DNA of 13,922 nucleotides from Candidatus Zhuqueibacterota bacterium 4572_119 (GTDB lineage Bacteria; Zhuqueibacterota; Zhuqueibacteria; Thermofontimicrobiales; Thermofontimicrobiaceae). The notes beneath the pieces are model-generated. The model did no database searches and was not told the DNA's origin. It saw only the letters and a list, made by a program, of their open reading frames with translations. How positions within the stretch are numbered: the first letter of the stretch is position 1; each line of letters starts with the position of its first letter. The position numbers and the translations under genes are program-made. Below are positions 7,401 through 13,922 of the stretch, one piece after another. The stretch spans positions 1 to 13,922 of the forward strand of contig NBLI01000012.1 of the NCBI GenBank assembly GCA_002084535.1, written 5' to 3'.

Positions 7401-8023
7401 TTCATCACCGGGTAAAAAATAACCTGCAAGTGATATCTTCTTTGCTTTATCTTCAGTCGAAATATTTGAAAGACAAAACCGCACTGACAGTTTTCCAGGA
7501 AAGTCAAAACAGGGTGCGTTCCATGTCTTTGGTTCATGAAAAGCTTTATCAGTCAGAAAATTTCGCAAAGATCAATCTAAAACAATACATTGAAGATTTG
7601 GCGAAATATCTATTCCGGTCTTATAATATTGATTCAAACAAAATCAGGCTTGATACAAAAATAGACAAAGTTGTTCTGGATATTGAAAGAGCGATCCCCT
7701 GCGGATTGATCATAAACGAGCTTGTTACCAATTCACTGAAATATGCTTTTCCAAATCATGATTCCGGGAAAGTAACTATCAGGTTAAAAGCGTGTGCTAA
7801 TGATAAATTGAGCCTTACCGTAAAAGATGACGGGATCGGGCTGCAGAAATATATGGTCGAACCTGATAAAAAGTCATTAGGTTTGCAATTGGTCGATACA
7901 TTGATTGATCAGCTGCAGGGTACTTTAAAAATAGGCAAAGAAAAAGGAGCGGATTTTAAAATTTCTTTTCCCAAATTTAAAATAGCGAGAAAGAATGGGG
8001 CTGACGGTAATAAAAAATGTTAG
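4499..8023 (+). CDS. Large soluble multi-PAS/GAF sensor histidine kinase, HisKA_2 type (HK2)
   Basis: 1174 residues, no signal peptide or membrane helix, so a cytoplasmic sensor. Order: a receiver-like domain (about 5-122) with Asp57 and Lys107 but K11-E12 instead of an acidic pair and Leu85 at the Ser/Thr switch position; a divergent PAS with a helical insert (about 145-290, opening FDESPIPLWLEDMS); four further PAS domains (about 300-412, 420-536, 543-663, 672-790), most ending in the DIT(D/E)RKR motif that links PAS units; a GAF domain (about 793-947, with WLGVPL); a HisKA_2 domain (about 958-1040) with EIHHRVKNNLQ, phospho-His probably His970; and HATPase (about 1060-1158) with N-box Asn1073/Asn1078, G1 DDGIG (1110-1114) and G2 SLGLQLV. 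The PAS and GAF domains probably bind small ligands or cofactors, but none can be named from sequence. Start ATG 4499 has AGGAG at 4489-4493. The gene follows the lone response regulator by 173 bases. Confidence 0.93.
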   Translation: MEKALNVIIVKESDDDVLVIERELRNGGFKPNSRTVKTFEQMNKALEENSYDIVIADNGPSEFSGLDALKILKEQGCDIPSIIVLEDKNKESIKRAKKAGARDYISKDNLIGLGHLVSKEIQDAKTRKQQCVTNKTLNQDNVDHNLLFDESPIPLWLEDMSGIQEYIDSLKKAGVSDFKHYFDENPKEVDNCLKLLKIVDVNKEALKLIDASDKDSVINNPQLLFEQISCDIFKKEVISLAEGKLKFECEVFTKTLSGQTRVLLLKLSVMPGSEKKLSRVLIAITDITDKKWSGRENKTGNQEISNSLSGIAIEDLRGNITYVNKTMLKMWGYNDEDEIIGKNGIRYWLDKEKAKEVHKLTLKEGVWDGELTGLRKDGSTFEVNVATTLIHNEDGNPLFLMGSFEDKTERRGVEKAVREREELFHALFEKNQAVILLLDVDDKDLPIVDVNEAAVNYYGYQKEDLLNKSIMDLNILDANEAREKMAEARRRNKTVIEFKHRLADGTIRDVETYSGPIDVYDRKLVYVVVQDITDRKRTKLALQESEEQFRTIYEHAPMGIAMISLEYKYLKANRAYCQTLGYTEKELKRLKFTDITHPYDLEKNVELQQKLLSGSIPHFELEKRYIQKDGSIVYGILRVSLIKDSDGSPIYFLGQLMDITERKRAEEALRESEERYRNLAENSPNAIVVHSEGKVVFVNNEAIKIMGGKNETDLMGLPVTNFVHPNFENIVSKRIKHLYSKKGNVALLEEKFIRLDGTMIDVEVAGADVNYKGKPASQVVFRDITYRKRAEMVQELLYWISNAVFTSENLNDLFKVIRTELSKVLDTTNFSIALYDKETDLITSPFCNDKEESFKTLSSGKTLISYVIKNNEPLQVKQREIARLIKRGEIERIDNCPKIWLGVPLIANNEVIGAMVVQSYNSTEAYGIEELEILKFTSHQIGLSIERKQAESKIKSSLDEKIVLLKEIHHRVKNNLQVISSLLYLQSKYLKDKTALTVFQESQNRVRSMSLVHEKLYQSENFAKINLKQYIEDLAKYLFRSYNIDSNKIRLDTKIDKVVLDIERAIPCGLIINELVTNSLKYAFPNHDSGKVTIRLKACANDKLSLTVKDDGIGLQKYMVEPDKKSLGLQLVDTLIDQLQGTLKIGKEKGADFKISFPKFKIARKNGADGNKKC

Positions 8024-8249
8024 GTACATCGAGTTGCTGTATACTAGCGCGGATTTTAGCCATGACTAATTATTAAGATTATCCATGAGTCAACTTTAAA
8101 AAGGTAAAAATTAGGTATTTTTCAATCAAAACAAAAACTGTTTATATTGAAGTTATAGCACCATGATTTATGAAAAAACTTAAAATACCTGGTTTTTTGA
8201 ATGGACTCATCCATCAAAAATGAGAACTTTGATTAGGCGAAGGAAAATT
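8024..8249. other. Intergenic leader of HK3 with possible 17-codon upstream ORF
   Basis: There is no terminator with a T-run after HK2. A short ORF from ATG 8170 (MKKLKIPGFLNGLIHQK) ends in a TGA at 8221-8223 that overlaps an in-frame HK3 ATG at 8220. It has no clear Shine-Dalgarno sequence, so its reality is doubtful. A 9-base inverted repeat, AGGTATTTT (8113-8121) and AAAATACCT (8182-8190), spans the middle of the gap. Confidence 0.3.
8239..8244 (+). promoter_or_regulatory. Ribosome binding site supporting a GTG start for HK3
   Basis: GAAGGA is followed by a 5-base spacer (AAATT) and GTG at 8250. The in-frame ATG at 8220, 30 bases earlier, has no Shine-Dalgarno sequence in front of it. Confidence 0.5.
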
Positions 8250-11200
8250 GTGGGAAGATTCAGAGTTTTTAAATTAATAATGCTATTGCTGGTACTATTT
8301 ATTAACAATCTGTTTTCGCAAAGTTATCTTGCCAAGAATTATACAGAAGCAGACGGACTTGGAAGTTCCCAGGTTTATGATATAGCCCAGGATTCACTCG
8401 GGCAAATATGGTTTGCAACCGAAGCCGGTATTACGGTGTATGATGGCTTGATGTGGAAAACGTATAATCAGGTTGATGGACTTTTCGCCAATGCCCAACT
8501 CAAAATAACAGTAGATGAAAAGGGAAGAATCTGGGTTATAAATAATATAAATGATAGCCTCGCGATTAATTATCTTGATGACAAAAAGTGGAAAAAAATT
8601 CCGTCAATACAACTTCCGGGAAAAAACTATAAATTCACCGCGTTAAAAATTGTCAAAATAAATGAAGAAAATTGTATTATTGTAGGAACACGCAATTGTG
8701 GTTTATTTGTTTATAAAAACAATGTTTGGATTAACATAACAGAAGAAAAAGGTTTGTTCAGTAACCAGGTGTTTGGTGTGGTTGTAATTGAGGATGAAAT
8801 ATTTATTGCAACCGACAAAGGCTTGTCTGTTTTGCGAGAAGAAAAGATAGATAATTCTCTAAATAAAAAACTGCAACTTCCTTCGTCCTATATTTATGGA
8901 ATTGCTTCAGATTGCCAAATAAACGGAAAAAGAAAACAACCAAAAATATGGTTAGTAGGACTGGATTGGTATGGTTATTTATTAAATAATAATTTTTACC
9001 TGGTGAAAGAAAATATTAAAACCTGGCATTTTGAATTTAACAAAAAAGAGCAGTCGGTTTTTAGTATCGATAACTCTGGTGGGCTTTTTATCGGTAATAA
9101 ACATGAGATGTACTATATTAGTTCAGAAAATACTATTGAGCCATTTAAAAAAATAACGGAAATTCCGGCAGAAGCAGCGACTTCTTTCCTTATTGACCGC
9201 GAAAAAAATGTTTGGATAGCAACCTTAAGAGGTGTTACTAAAATAGTCAGCAGAACTTTTAGAAATTATTACCAGGAAGACCCGCTTTTAAGTGACGAGG
9301 TAACAGCAATAGAATCCCTAAAATCAGGTGGAATAGTTTTTGGACATAATAACGGAATCTCGATACAGAAAGGTAATAAAGTCATTAAACACAATTTCTC
9401 AAACAACAAAAATGTTTTTAGTGCTAACACGCGTGTTTTAGATTTAGCGGTTGATAAAAACGGAGATATTTGGGCGGCAGTTTCCAAACTTGGCTTGTTG
9501 CGTATTAGAAATTTAACTGAGAAAAAATGGTTTCAGGTGGGTGAAAAAAACATCAACGTTGTTACTTCTGTACTTTTAAGCAATGATGGATTTCTTATGG
9601 TCTTATCCCAGGAGGGTTTGTTTAAATATGAAAATAGTCAGTTTGAATCGGTCGTTCCACCAAAAAAGTATATTAGCTATTTCAGGAAATTATTTAAGGG
9701 AAAAGACGACTCAATCATTATCGCAACTTTGAGAAAAGGTGTTCTCAAATACAGTAACGGGACCTGGAAACAGTTTAATCATGCAAATACGGCAGCCAAT
9801 AATGTATATGCTTTTTTTAGGGATAGCCGGGGTAGGTCCTTTGTCGGAACCAGAGATGGTTTGTATATTATCAAAAATGATTCATTGATAAAATTTGTTT
9901 CAGATAATTTTAAAATAAACAATTCGGTATATTTAATTTTTGAGGATCATAAAAATCGACTTTGGTTTGGTACGAATTTCGGAATTTACCGCTGGGATGG
10001 TCAGACATCTCGTCATTACACAATAAGCGACGGACTTAGCGGGAATGAAATAAACCGTTCCGCTGGTTATGTCGCTCCTGATGGCAAGGTTTGGGTTGGA
10101 ACGGATAAGGGTGTCTCATGTTACCAGGAAGAGTTTGATTTTATAAGAAATGTTCCCCCATTGGTTCACCTGGAAGGCTTAAAAGTAAACAATGTAAATT
10201 ATGATTTGTCTCAACCAATTGATTTGAAGCATTCCGAAAATGATCTGATTTTTCAGTTCCGGGGAATTTCATTTGTTGATGAAAAATCTATCGAATTTGA
10301 AACCAAATTAACAGGCTATGATGAAGAATGGGTTTTGCTGCCAAATTCATTTTATCAACAAGCCCGTTATACAAGTTTGCTTCCGGGAAAATATAGATTC
10401 CATGTAAGGGTCAAAAACGCGGCGGGTATTCGGAGTAAAGATGCTTGTTCTTCTGACATAATAATCAAAAAACCATTTTGGGAAAAATGGTGGTTTTATT
10501 TGATATGGTTATTGGCTTTAGCATTGGTGGTGCTTATTTTTTTTAGATTGATCATGCAAAGGCGCTATTCTTATAAACTTGAAAAACAAGTGCTTGAAAG
10601 GACAAATCAATTAAAGGATTCCGAGCAGCAATACCGGACAACCATCGACTCCATGGGCGACGCCATCCATGTCATTGATGAAGATTTTAAAATTGTATTG
10701 TTTAACCATAAGTTTTATAGCTGGAATAAAGAGCTGGGATTGGATACTGATGTTATTGGAAAATCAATTTTTGAGGTTTTTAGCTTTGTAAAAGAAAATG
10801 TTCGAAAAGAGTATGAAGAAGTTTTTTATTCAGGAAAAGTTAAAAAAACGGTTGAATCGATAAATTTGGGCAATAAAAATATTGTTACTGACACAACAAA
10901 AATCCCTGTTTTCGAAGGAGATAAAGTTGTTAGAGTCGTAACTATTATCCGGGATATTACTCAGCAGAAAAAAGCGGAACAGGAATTGGCAAAAACCCAG
11001 GCGCTCCTGCTTGCCGCGTTGGAGCAAAGCCCGGCAGGTATCATTGTCGCTGACGCGCCGGATGCAAAAATCCGTTTAGCGAATTCGGTTGCTTTGTTTA
11101 TTCGAGGGAAGTCGAAGAAAGCTCTTACTGATATTCCATTTCAATTACACCCGGAACACTGGCAAATGTACCAACGAAATGGAAAATTATATAAGCCGGA

Positions 11201-12041
11201 TGACCTGCCATTAACTAACGCGGTTTTGCATGGGAAAGCTTCAAAAAATGTTACCAGCATAATTCGAAATGAAGAGGGCGAGGAACGCTATGTTTTATCC
11301 AACGCTGCACCTGTGCGTGATGAAAACGGGAATATTATCGCTGGTGTGCTTGTATTTTCTGATATCTCTGAGATAAGGCTGGCTGGTGAAAAGATAGAAC
11401 GTTCCCTGCAAGAAAAAGAAGTCCTGTTAAAAGAAGTACATCACCGCGTTAAAAATAATTTACAGGTGATTATCAGTTTACTGCATCTTCAGTCAAATTA
11501 TGTTAAGGACGAAAAATCCAGGGAGATGTTTATTGATAGCCAGGATCGTGTTCGCTCTATGGCGCTGGTACATGAAAAATTGTATCAATCAACTGATTTA
11601 GCCAATGTCGATTTCGGAGAATATATAAAAAGTTTAGCCAATAGTCTTTTTCGGGTGCATCACATCAATCCCAATAAGGTCAGATTGATACTAAATGTCG
11701 AGAAGATTCCTGTCATTATGAAAACAGCGATTCCCTGTGGATTGATTATCAATGAATTAATTTCCAACTCATTAAAATACGCGTTTCCTGAATCATGGCA
11801 TGGTGAGCAAAAAATTGAAGTGTCCCTTTTTTTATCTGGTGAAGATGATGTTGAATTGATCGTCAGGGATAGCGGTGTCGGACTGCCAAAGAATGTCGAT
11901 TTTCGAAATGCGGAATCACTTGGTTTAACCCTGGTGACTTCCCTGGCAGAAAATCAACTGGAGGGTAGTATTGACAAAGAAAATGAAAATGGAACAGCCT
12001 TTAAAATTAAGTTCAGGAAGACAACGAGTTATAAGAATTGA
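8250..12041 (+). CDS. Membrane sensor kinase: periplasmic propeller, Y_Y_Y, TM, PAS-PAS, HisKA_2 (HK3)
   Basis: 1263 residues counted from GTG 8250. A signal peptide (basic GRFRVFK, hydrophobic core, probable cleavage near FS/QSY at 23-24) exports a large sensor domain. Residues about 30-635 carry two-component-regulator propeller repeats with recurring D-x-x-G-x-(I/V/L)-W-x-(A/G)-T motifs (about 47-60, 88-96, 315-328, 401-415, 524-537, 564-577, 609-621). A Y_Y_Y domain follows (about 662-740, with LTGYDEEW and LPGKYRFHVRV). One transmembrane helix (about 748-768) leads into two cytoplasmic PAS domains (about 790-905 and 915-1040), HisKA_2 (about 1052-1130, EVHHRVKNNLQ, phospho-His probably His1065) and HATPase (about 1155-1257; Asn1168/Asn1173, G1 DSGVG from 1207, G2 SLGLTLV). 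Propeller/Y_Y_Y sensors in FCB bacteria often detect glycans; the ligand here is unknown. No receiver or AraC domain is fused at the C-terminus, unlike the well-known hybrid versions. An alternative start is ATG 8220, which adds ten residues. Confidence 0.93.
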   Translation: MGRFRVFKLIMLLLVLFINNLFSQSYLAKNYTEADGLGSSQVYDIAQDSLGQIWFATEAGITVYDGLMWKTYNQVDGLFANAQLKITVDEKGRIWVINNINDSLAINYLDDKKWKKIPSIQLPGKNYKFTALKIVKINEENCIIVGTRNCGLFVYKNNVWINITEEKGLFSNQVFGVVVIEDEIFIATDKGLSVLREEKIDNSLNKKLQLPSSYIYGIASDCQINGKRKQPKIWLVGLDWYGYLLNNNFYLVKENIKTWHFEFNKKEQSVFSIDNSGGLFIGNKHEMYYISSENTIEPFKKITEIPAEAATSFLIDREKNVWIATLRGVTKIVSRTFRNYYQEDPLLSDEVTAIESLKSGGIVFGHNNGISIQKGNKVIKHNFSNNKNVFSANTRVLDLAVDKNGDIWAAVSKLGLLRIRNLTEKKWFQVGEKNINVVTSVLLSNDGFLMVLSQEGLFKYENSQFESVVPPKKYISYFRKLFKGKDDSIIIATLRKGVLKYSNGTWKQFNHANTAANNVYAFFRDSRGRSFVGTRDGLYIIKNDSLIKFVSDNFKINNSVYLIFEDHKNRLWFGTNFGIYRWDGQTSRHYTISDGLSGNEINRSAGYVAPDGKVWVGTDKGVSCYQEEFDFIRNVPPLVHLEGLKVNNVNYDLSQPIDLKHSENDLIFQFRGISFVDEKSIEFETKLTGYDEEWVLLPNSFYQQARYTSLLPGKYRFHVRVKNAAGIRSKDACSSDIIIKKPFWEKWWFYLIWLLALALVVLIFFRLIMQRRYSYKLEKQVLERTNQLKDSEQQYRTTIDSMGDAIHVIDEDFKIVLFNHKFYSWNKELGLDTDVIGKSIFEVFSFVKENVRKEYEEVFYSGKVKKTVESINLGNKNIVTDTTKIPVFEGDKVVRVVTIIRDITQQKKAEQELAKTQALLLAALEQSPAGIIVADAPDAKIRLANSVALFIRGKSKKALTDIPFQLHPEHWQMYQRNGKLYKPDDLPLTNAVLHGKASKNVTSIIRNEEGEERYVLSNAAPVRDENGNIIAGVLVFSDISEIRLAGEKIERSLQEKEVLLKEVHHRVKNNLQVIISLLHLQSNYVKDEKSREMFIDSQDRVRSMALVHEKLYQSTDLANVDFGEYIKSLANSLFRVHHINPNKVRLILNVEKIPVIMKTAIPCGLIINELISNSLKYAFPESWHGEQKIEVSLFLSGEDDVELIVRDSGVGLPKNVDFRNAESLGLTLVTSLAENQLEGSIDKENENGTAFKIKFRKTTSYKN

Positions 12042-12360
12042 TTATTCCCGGGATGTTTTGAATTCAAGTTCCAGAGCAAAACCATCGGATATATCGGTGG
12101 TAATGACTTGAGGGGATCGAATTAATTTTTAAATATTTAGCCTGGATTATTCATGAATTCTTGCCACAAAGGCTCCAAGGCAGGAAGAAACAATAAGATA
12201 AAAGCTGATTGAATTTGAAACTCGGTTTTACATTACTGATTTATGAAAAAAATTCTTATTCATTGTTTTTAAAACATTGTGATTTTGAACCTTGAGCCGA
12301 AAGAAAATTTTAGGTTAGTTGATTTATTTTACAACCATAAAAAAAATAAGGTGGCTTTAA
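12042..12360. other. 319-base intergenic gap with hairpin and decayed repeats
   Basis: No gene is supported. ACCATCG (12081-12087) pairs with CGGTGGT (12095-12101) with one G-U, around the loop GATATAT; the sequence AATGAC follows as in the 3675-3710 hairpin. At about 12158-12190 the motif CTTGCCACAAAGGCTCCAAG looks like a decayed copy of the CACAAAGGCAC-type intergenic repeats found in many environmental genomes (from memory, unverified). TCCCGGGA shortly after the HK3 stop is a short palindrome without a T-run, so it is not a convincing terminator. Confidence 0.4.
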
Positions 12361-13788
12361 ATGGTACCTGATAGCATTGCTTCTACAAAGACACGTCTAT
12401 TCACTCGGAATTTATTTATAGTGTTTATAATCCTGACAGCTTCCTTTATAATTATGGATTTCGTTTTTTGGGAGATTGAAGATAAAATTCAAACTCATGA
12501 CATTATTTCTGAATCATTCATAATAATATTCTTTATGGCTGCTCTTATTATATGGGTTCGAGCCATGAGAAATTACGAAACAATTTTAGTGGCAATTGCG
12601 CTGGCAGTGCTCTCTTATGCTGCAGTGATCAACTTGTTGGACGAATTTTTTGATCAGCCCCAGGGTTTTGGGGATGCTGACCAGTTTGTTAATTTGCTTG
12701 GTTTGATTATTTTTGTTGTTGCACTTCACAAAGACAGGGTACAATATTTAAACCTGCTTGATAGAGAAAGCGCGGCAAAACAGAAAGCTGAAGAAATGGG
12801 ATCCAAGTACAAAATCCTGTTTGAAAAGGCAAATGATGCGGTTTTTTTGGAGACAGTTGATGGCAAAATTTTGGAAGCTAACAAGAAAGCTTGTGAGCTA
12901 TTAGGTTACCAACGTAGTGAATTACTGAAATTAAGCGTCTTGGATATTGTACCTAATCATATCCAGGAAAAGTTACCCGATATTATCAAAGAAGACATAT
13001 CAAAAGGAACAGCTTTTATTGAAACAGAAAATGTACGCAAAGATGGGTCACTTGTCCCTGTTGAAGTCAGCATCTCACTGATGAAAGTCGATCAACAACA
13101 ACTTGTTTTAGCAATTGCCCGCGATATTACTGAAAGAAAAAAGGTGGAAGAAATAATCAAAATTTCTCTTCATGAAAAAGAAACACTTTTAAAAGAAATT
13201 CACCATCGGGTAAAAAATAATTTGCAGGTTGTTTCCTCACTACTCTATCTACAGTCAAAATCAACGAAAGATAAGAATATCTCAAATGTTTTTATGGAAA
13301 GTCAGAATCGAATCCGATCTATGTCAATGGTTCATGAAAAATTATATCAATCGGAAAGTTTATCACAAATTAATATTAATAATTATATCGAAGATTTTAC
13401 GAATTACTTATTTAGAACTTATAATGCTGATAGAAATAAAATAAAGTTACAGATGGAAATCGAAGAAATTAATCTGGATATTAAAACAGCAATTCCTTGT
13501 GCCCTCATATTGAATGAACTCATTTCAAACGCTGTAAAATACGCTTTTCCTGGCGACAGAATGGGCGACATTCTGGTTCGTTTTCGACTCACGGAAGATG
13601 CTAAATATGAATTTGAGGTTAAGGATAATGGCATCGGGCTGCCGAAGAATTTTAATTTGAATAAAACAGAATCATTGGGTCTCCAGTTGGTAAATACCCT
13701 TTGCGATCAAATTCAAGCGGATTTAGTTATTGACAACAAAAACGGTACCAGTTTTAAGATGTATTTTTATGAGAAGAAAGAAACATAA
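12361..13788 (+). CDS. Four-TM PAS sensor histidine kinase, HisKA_2 type (HK4)
   Basis: 475 residues. The N-terminus has four predicted transmembrane helices (about 16-36, 50-69, 75-95, 107-123), with an acidic loop between the last two (LLDEFFDQPQGFGDAD). This is a compact membrane sensor module of unknown ligand and not one I can name. A short coiled linker leads to one PAS domain (about 147-260, ending DITERKK). HisKA_2 follows (about 268-350, EIHHRVKNNLQ, phospho-His probably His282), then HATPase (about 370-470) with N-box Asn385/Asn390, G1 DNGIG (422-426) and G2 SLGLQLV. Its catalytic module resembles that of HK2 more than that of HK3, and both may serve the same regulator. The start ATG has AAGGTGG at 12348-12354 with a 6-base spacer. 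It lacks a receiver or output domain. Confidence 0.92.
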   Translation: MVPDSIASTKTRLFTRNLFIVFIILTASFIIMDFVFWEIEDKIQTHDIISESFIIIFFMAALIIWVRAMRNYETILVAIALAVLSYAAVINLLDEFFDQPQGFGDADQFVNLLGLIIFVVALHKDRVQYLNLLDRESAAKQKAEEMGSKYKILFEKANDAVFLETVDGKILEANKKACELLGYQRSELLKLSVLDIVPNHIQEKLPDIIKEDISKGTAFIETENVRKDGSLVPVEVSISLMKVDQQQLVLAIARDITERKKVEEIIKISLHEKETLLKEIHHRVKNNLQVVSSLLYLQSKSTKDKNISNVFMESQNRIRSMSMVHEKLYQSESLSQININNYIEDFTNYLFRTYNADRNKIKLQMEIEEINLDIKTAIPCALILNELISNAVKYAFPGDRMGDILVRFRLTEDAKYEFEVKDNGIGLPKNFNLNKTESLGLQLVNTLCDQIQADLVIDNKNGTSFKMYFYEKKET

Positions 13789-13922
13789 AAAACAAAAGGG
13801 GACGACATTGCTGGCGCGGTTAAGCGTGGGTGAAACGGCAAACATAAACCGGGAGTTTGATTTTTATTGACTTGGTTTAGCATGGTCATTTGGGAAACAG
13901 CTTCTTTTTGTAATACATCAGA
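13789..13922. other. Right-edge sequence, unassigned
   Basis: After the HK4 stop there is a patch visibly richer in G and C (about 13799-13858), then AT-rich sequence to the edge. No terminator is evident. On the minus strand a frame is open from the window edge down to a TAA at 13767-13769 (51 residues, overlapping the HK4 end). Its first part (DVLQKEAVSQMTMLNQVNKN) looks mildly protein-like, but the remainder does not. It could be the tail of a gene entering from the right or merely a chance open frame. Confidence 0.2.

Noticed and set aside
8113..8190. 9-base inverted repeat AGGTATTTT / AAAATACCT as a regulatory structure
   Set aside because: The arms are short, A/T-rich and 60 bases apart; chance is a sufficient explanation without conservation data.
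12044..12055. TCCCGGGA palindrome after HK3 as a terminator
   Set aside because: It has no loop and no T-run, so it cannot form an intrinsic terminator.
1..13922. The idea that the window encodes a new defence, mobile or biosynthetic system
   Set aside because: Every substantial gene is explained by known TPR, receiver, PAS, GAF, propeller and histidine-kinase families; no nuclease, transposase, toxin or unexplained enzyme is present.

Overview
The window is AT-rich bacterial DNA filled almost entirely with two-component signalling genes, all on the + strand. The organism is probably a member of the FCB superphylum: the propeller/Y_Y_Y kinase type and the signal peptide ending in FSQ are typical there. 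Clear Shine-Dalgarno sequences precede most genes, which fits Calditrichota-, Ignavibacteriota- or Marinimicrobia-like lineages better than Bacteroidota proper. This placement is inference from style, not from a marker gene.

Layout: (1) bases 1-1029, the 3' part of a TPR-repeat protein whose frame is open at the left edge. (2) 1030-1961, a long AT-rich gap with decayed palindromic repeats and inverted repeats. (3) 1962-3482, a soluble REC-PAS-HisKA-HATPase kinase (HK1). (4) 3948-4325, a single-domain response regulator starting at TTG. (5) 4499-8023, a large soluble REC-PAS(x5)-GAF-HisKA_2-HATPase kinase (HK2). (6) 8250-12041, a membrane kinase with a periplasmic beta-propeller, Y_Y_Y domain, one transmembrane helix, two PAS domains and HisKA_2-HATPase (HK3). 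(7) 12361-13788, a 4-TM PAS-HisKA_2-HATPase kinase (HK4). (8) 13789-13922, an unassigned right edge.

How the genes may work together: HK2, HK3 and HK4 carry closely related HisKA_2 catalytic modules behind very different input modules (cytoplasmic PAS/GAF, periplasmic propeller, polytopic membrane domain). The only complete free-standing receiver in the window belongs to a type commonly seen with such kinases. A many-sensors-to-one-regulator arrangement is plausible but unproven. HK1 has a different HisKA dimerisation domain and may have another partner. No DNA-binding or enzymatic output domain is encoded here, so the output must lie elsewhere. Genes are separated by about 170 to 930 bases and do not look like a tight operon.

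I found no tRNA, rRNA, CRISPR array, intact insertion sequence, toxin-antitoxin pair or defence gene. Nothing here amounts to a clearly new system. The points most worth checking are the kinase cluster around one regulator, the degenerate receiver domains, the cysteine-bearing PAS domain, and the repeat debris in the gaps.
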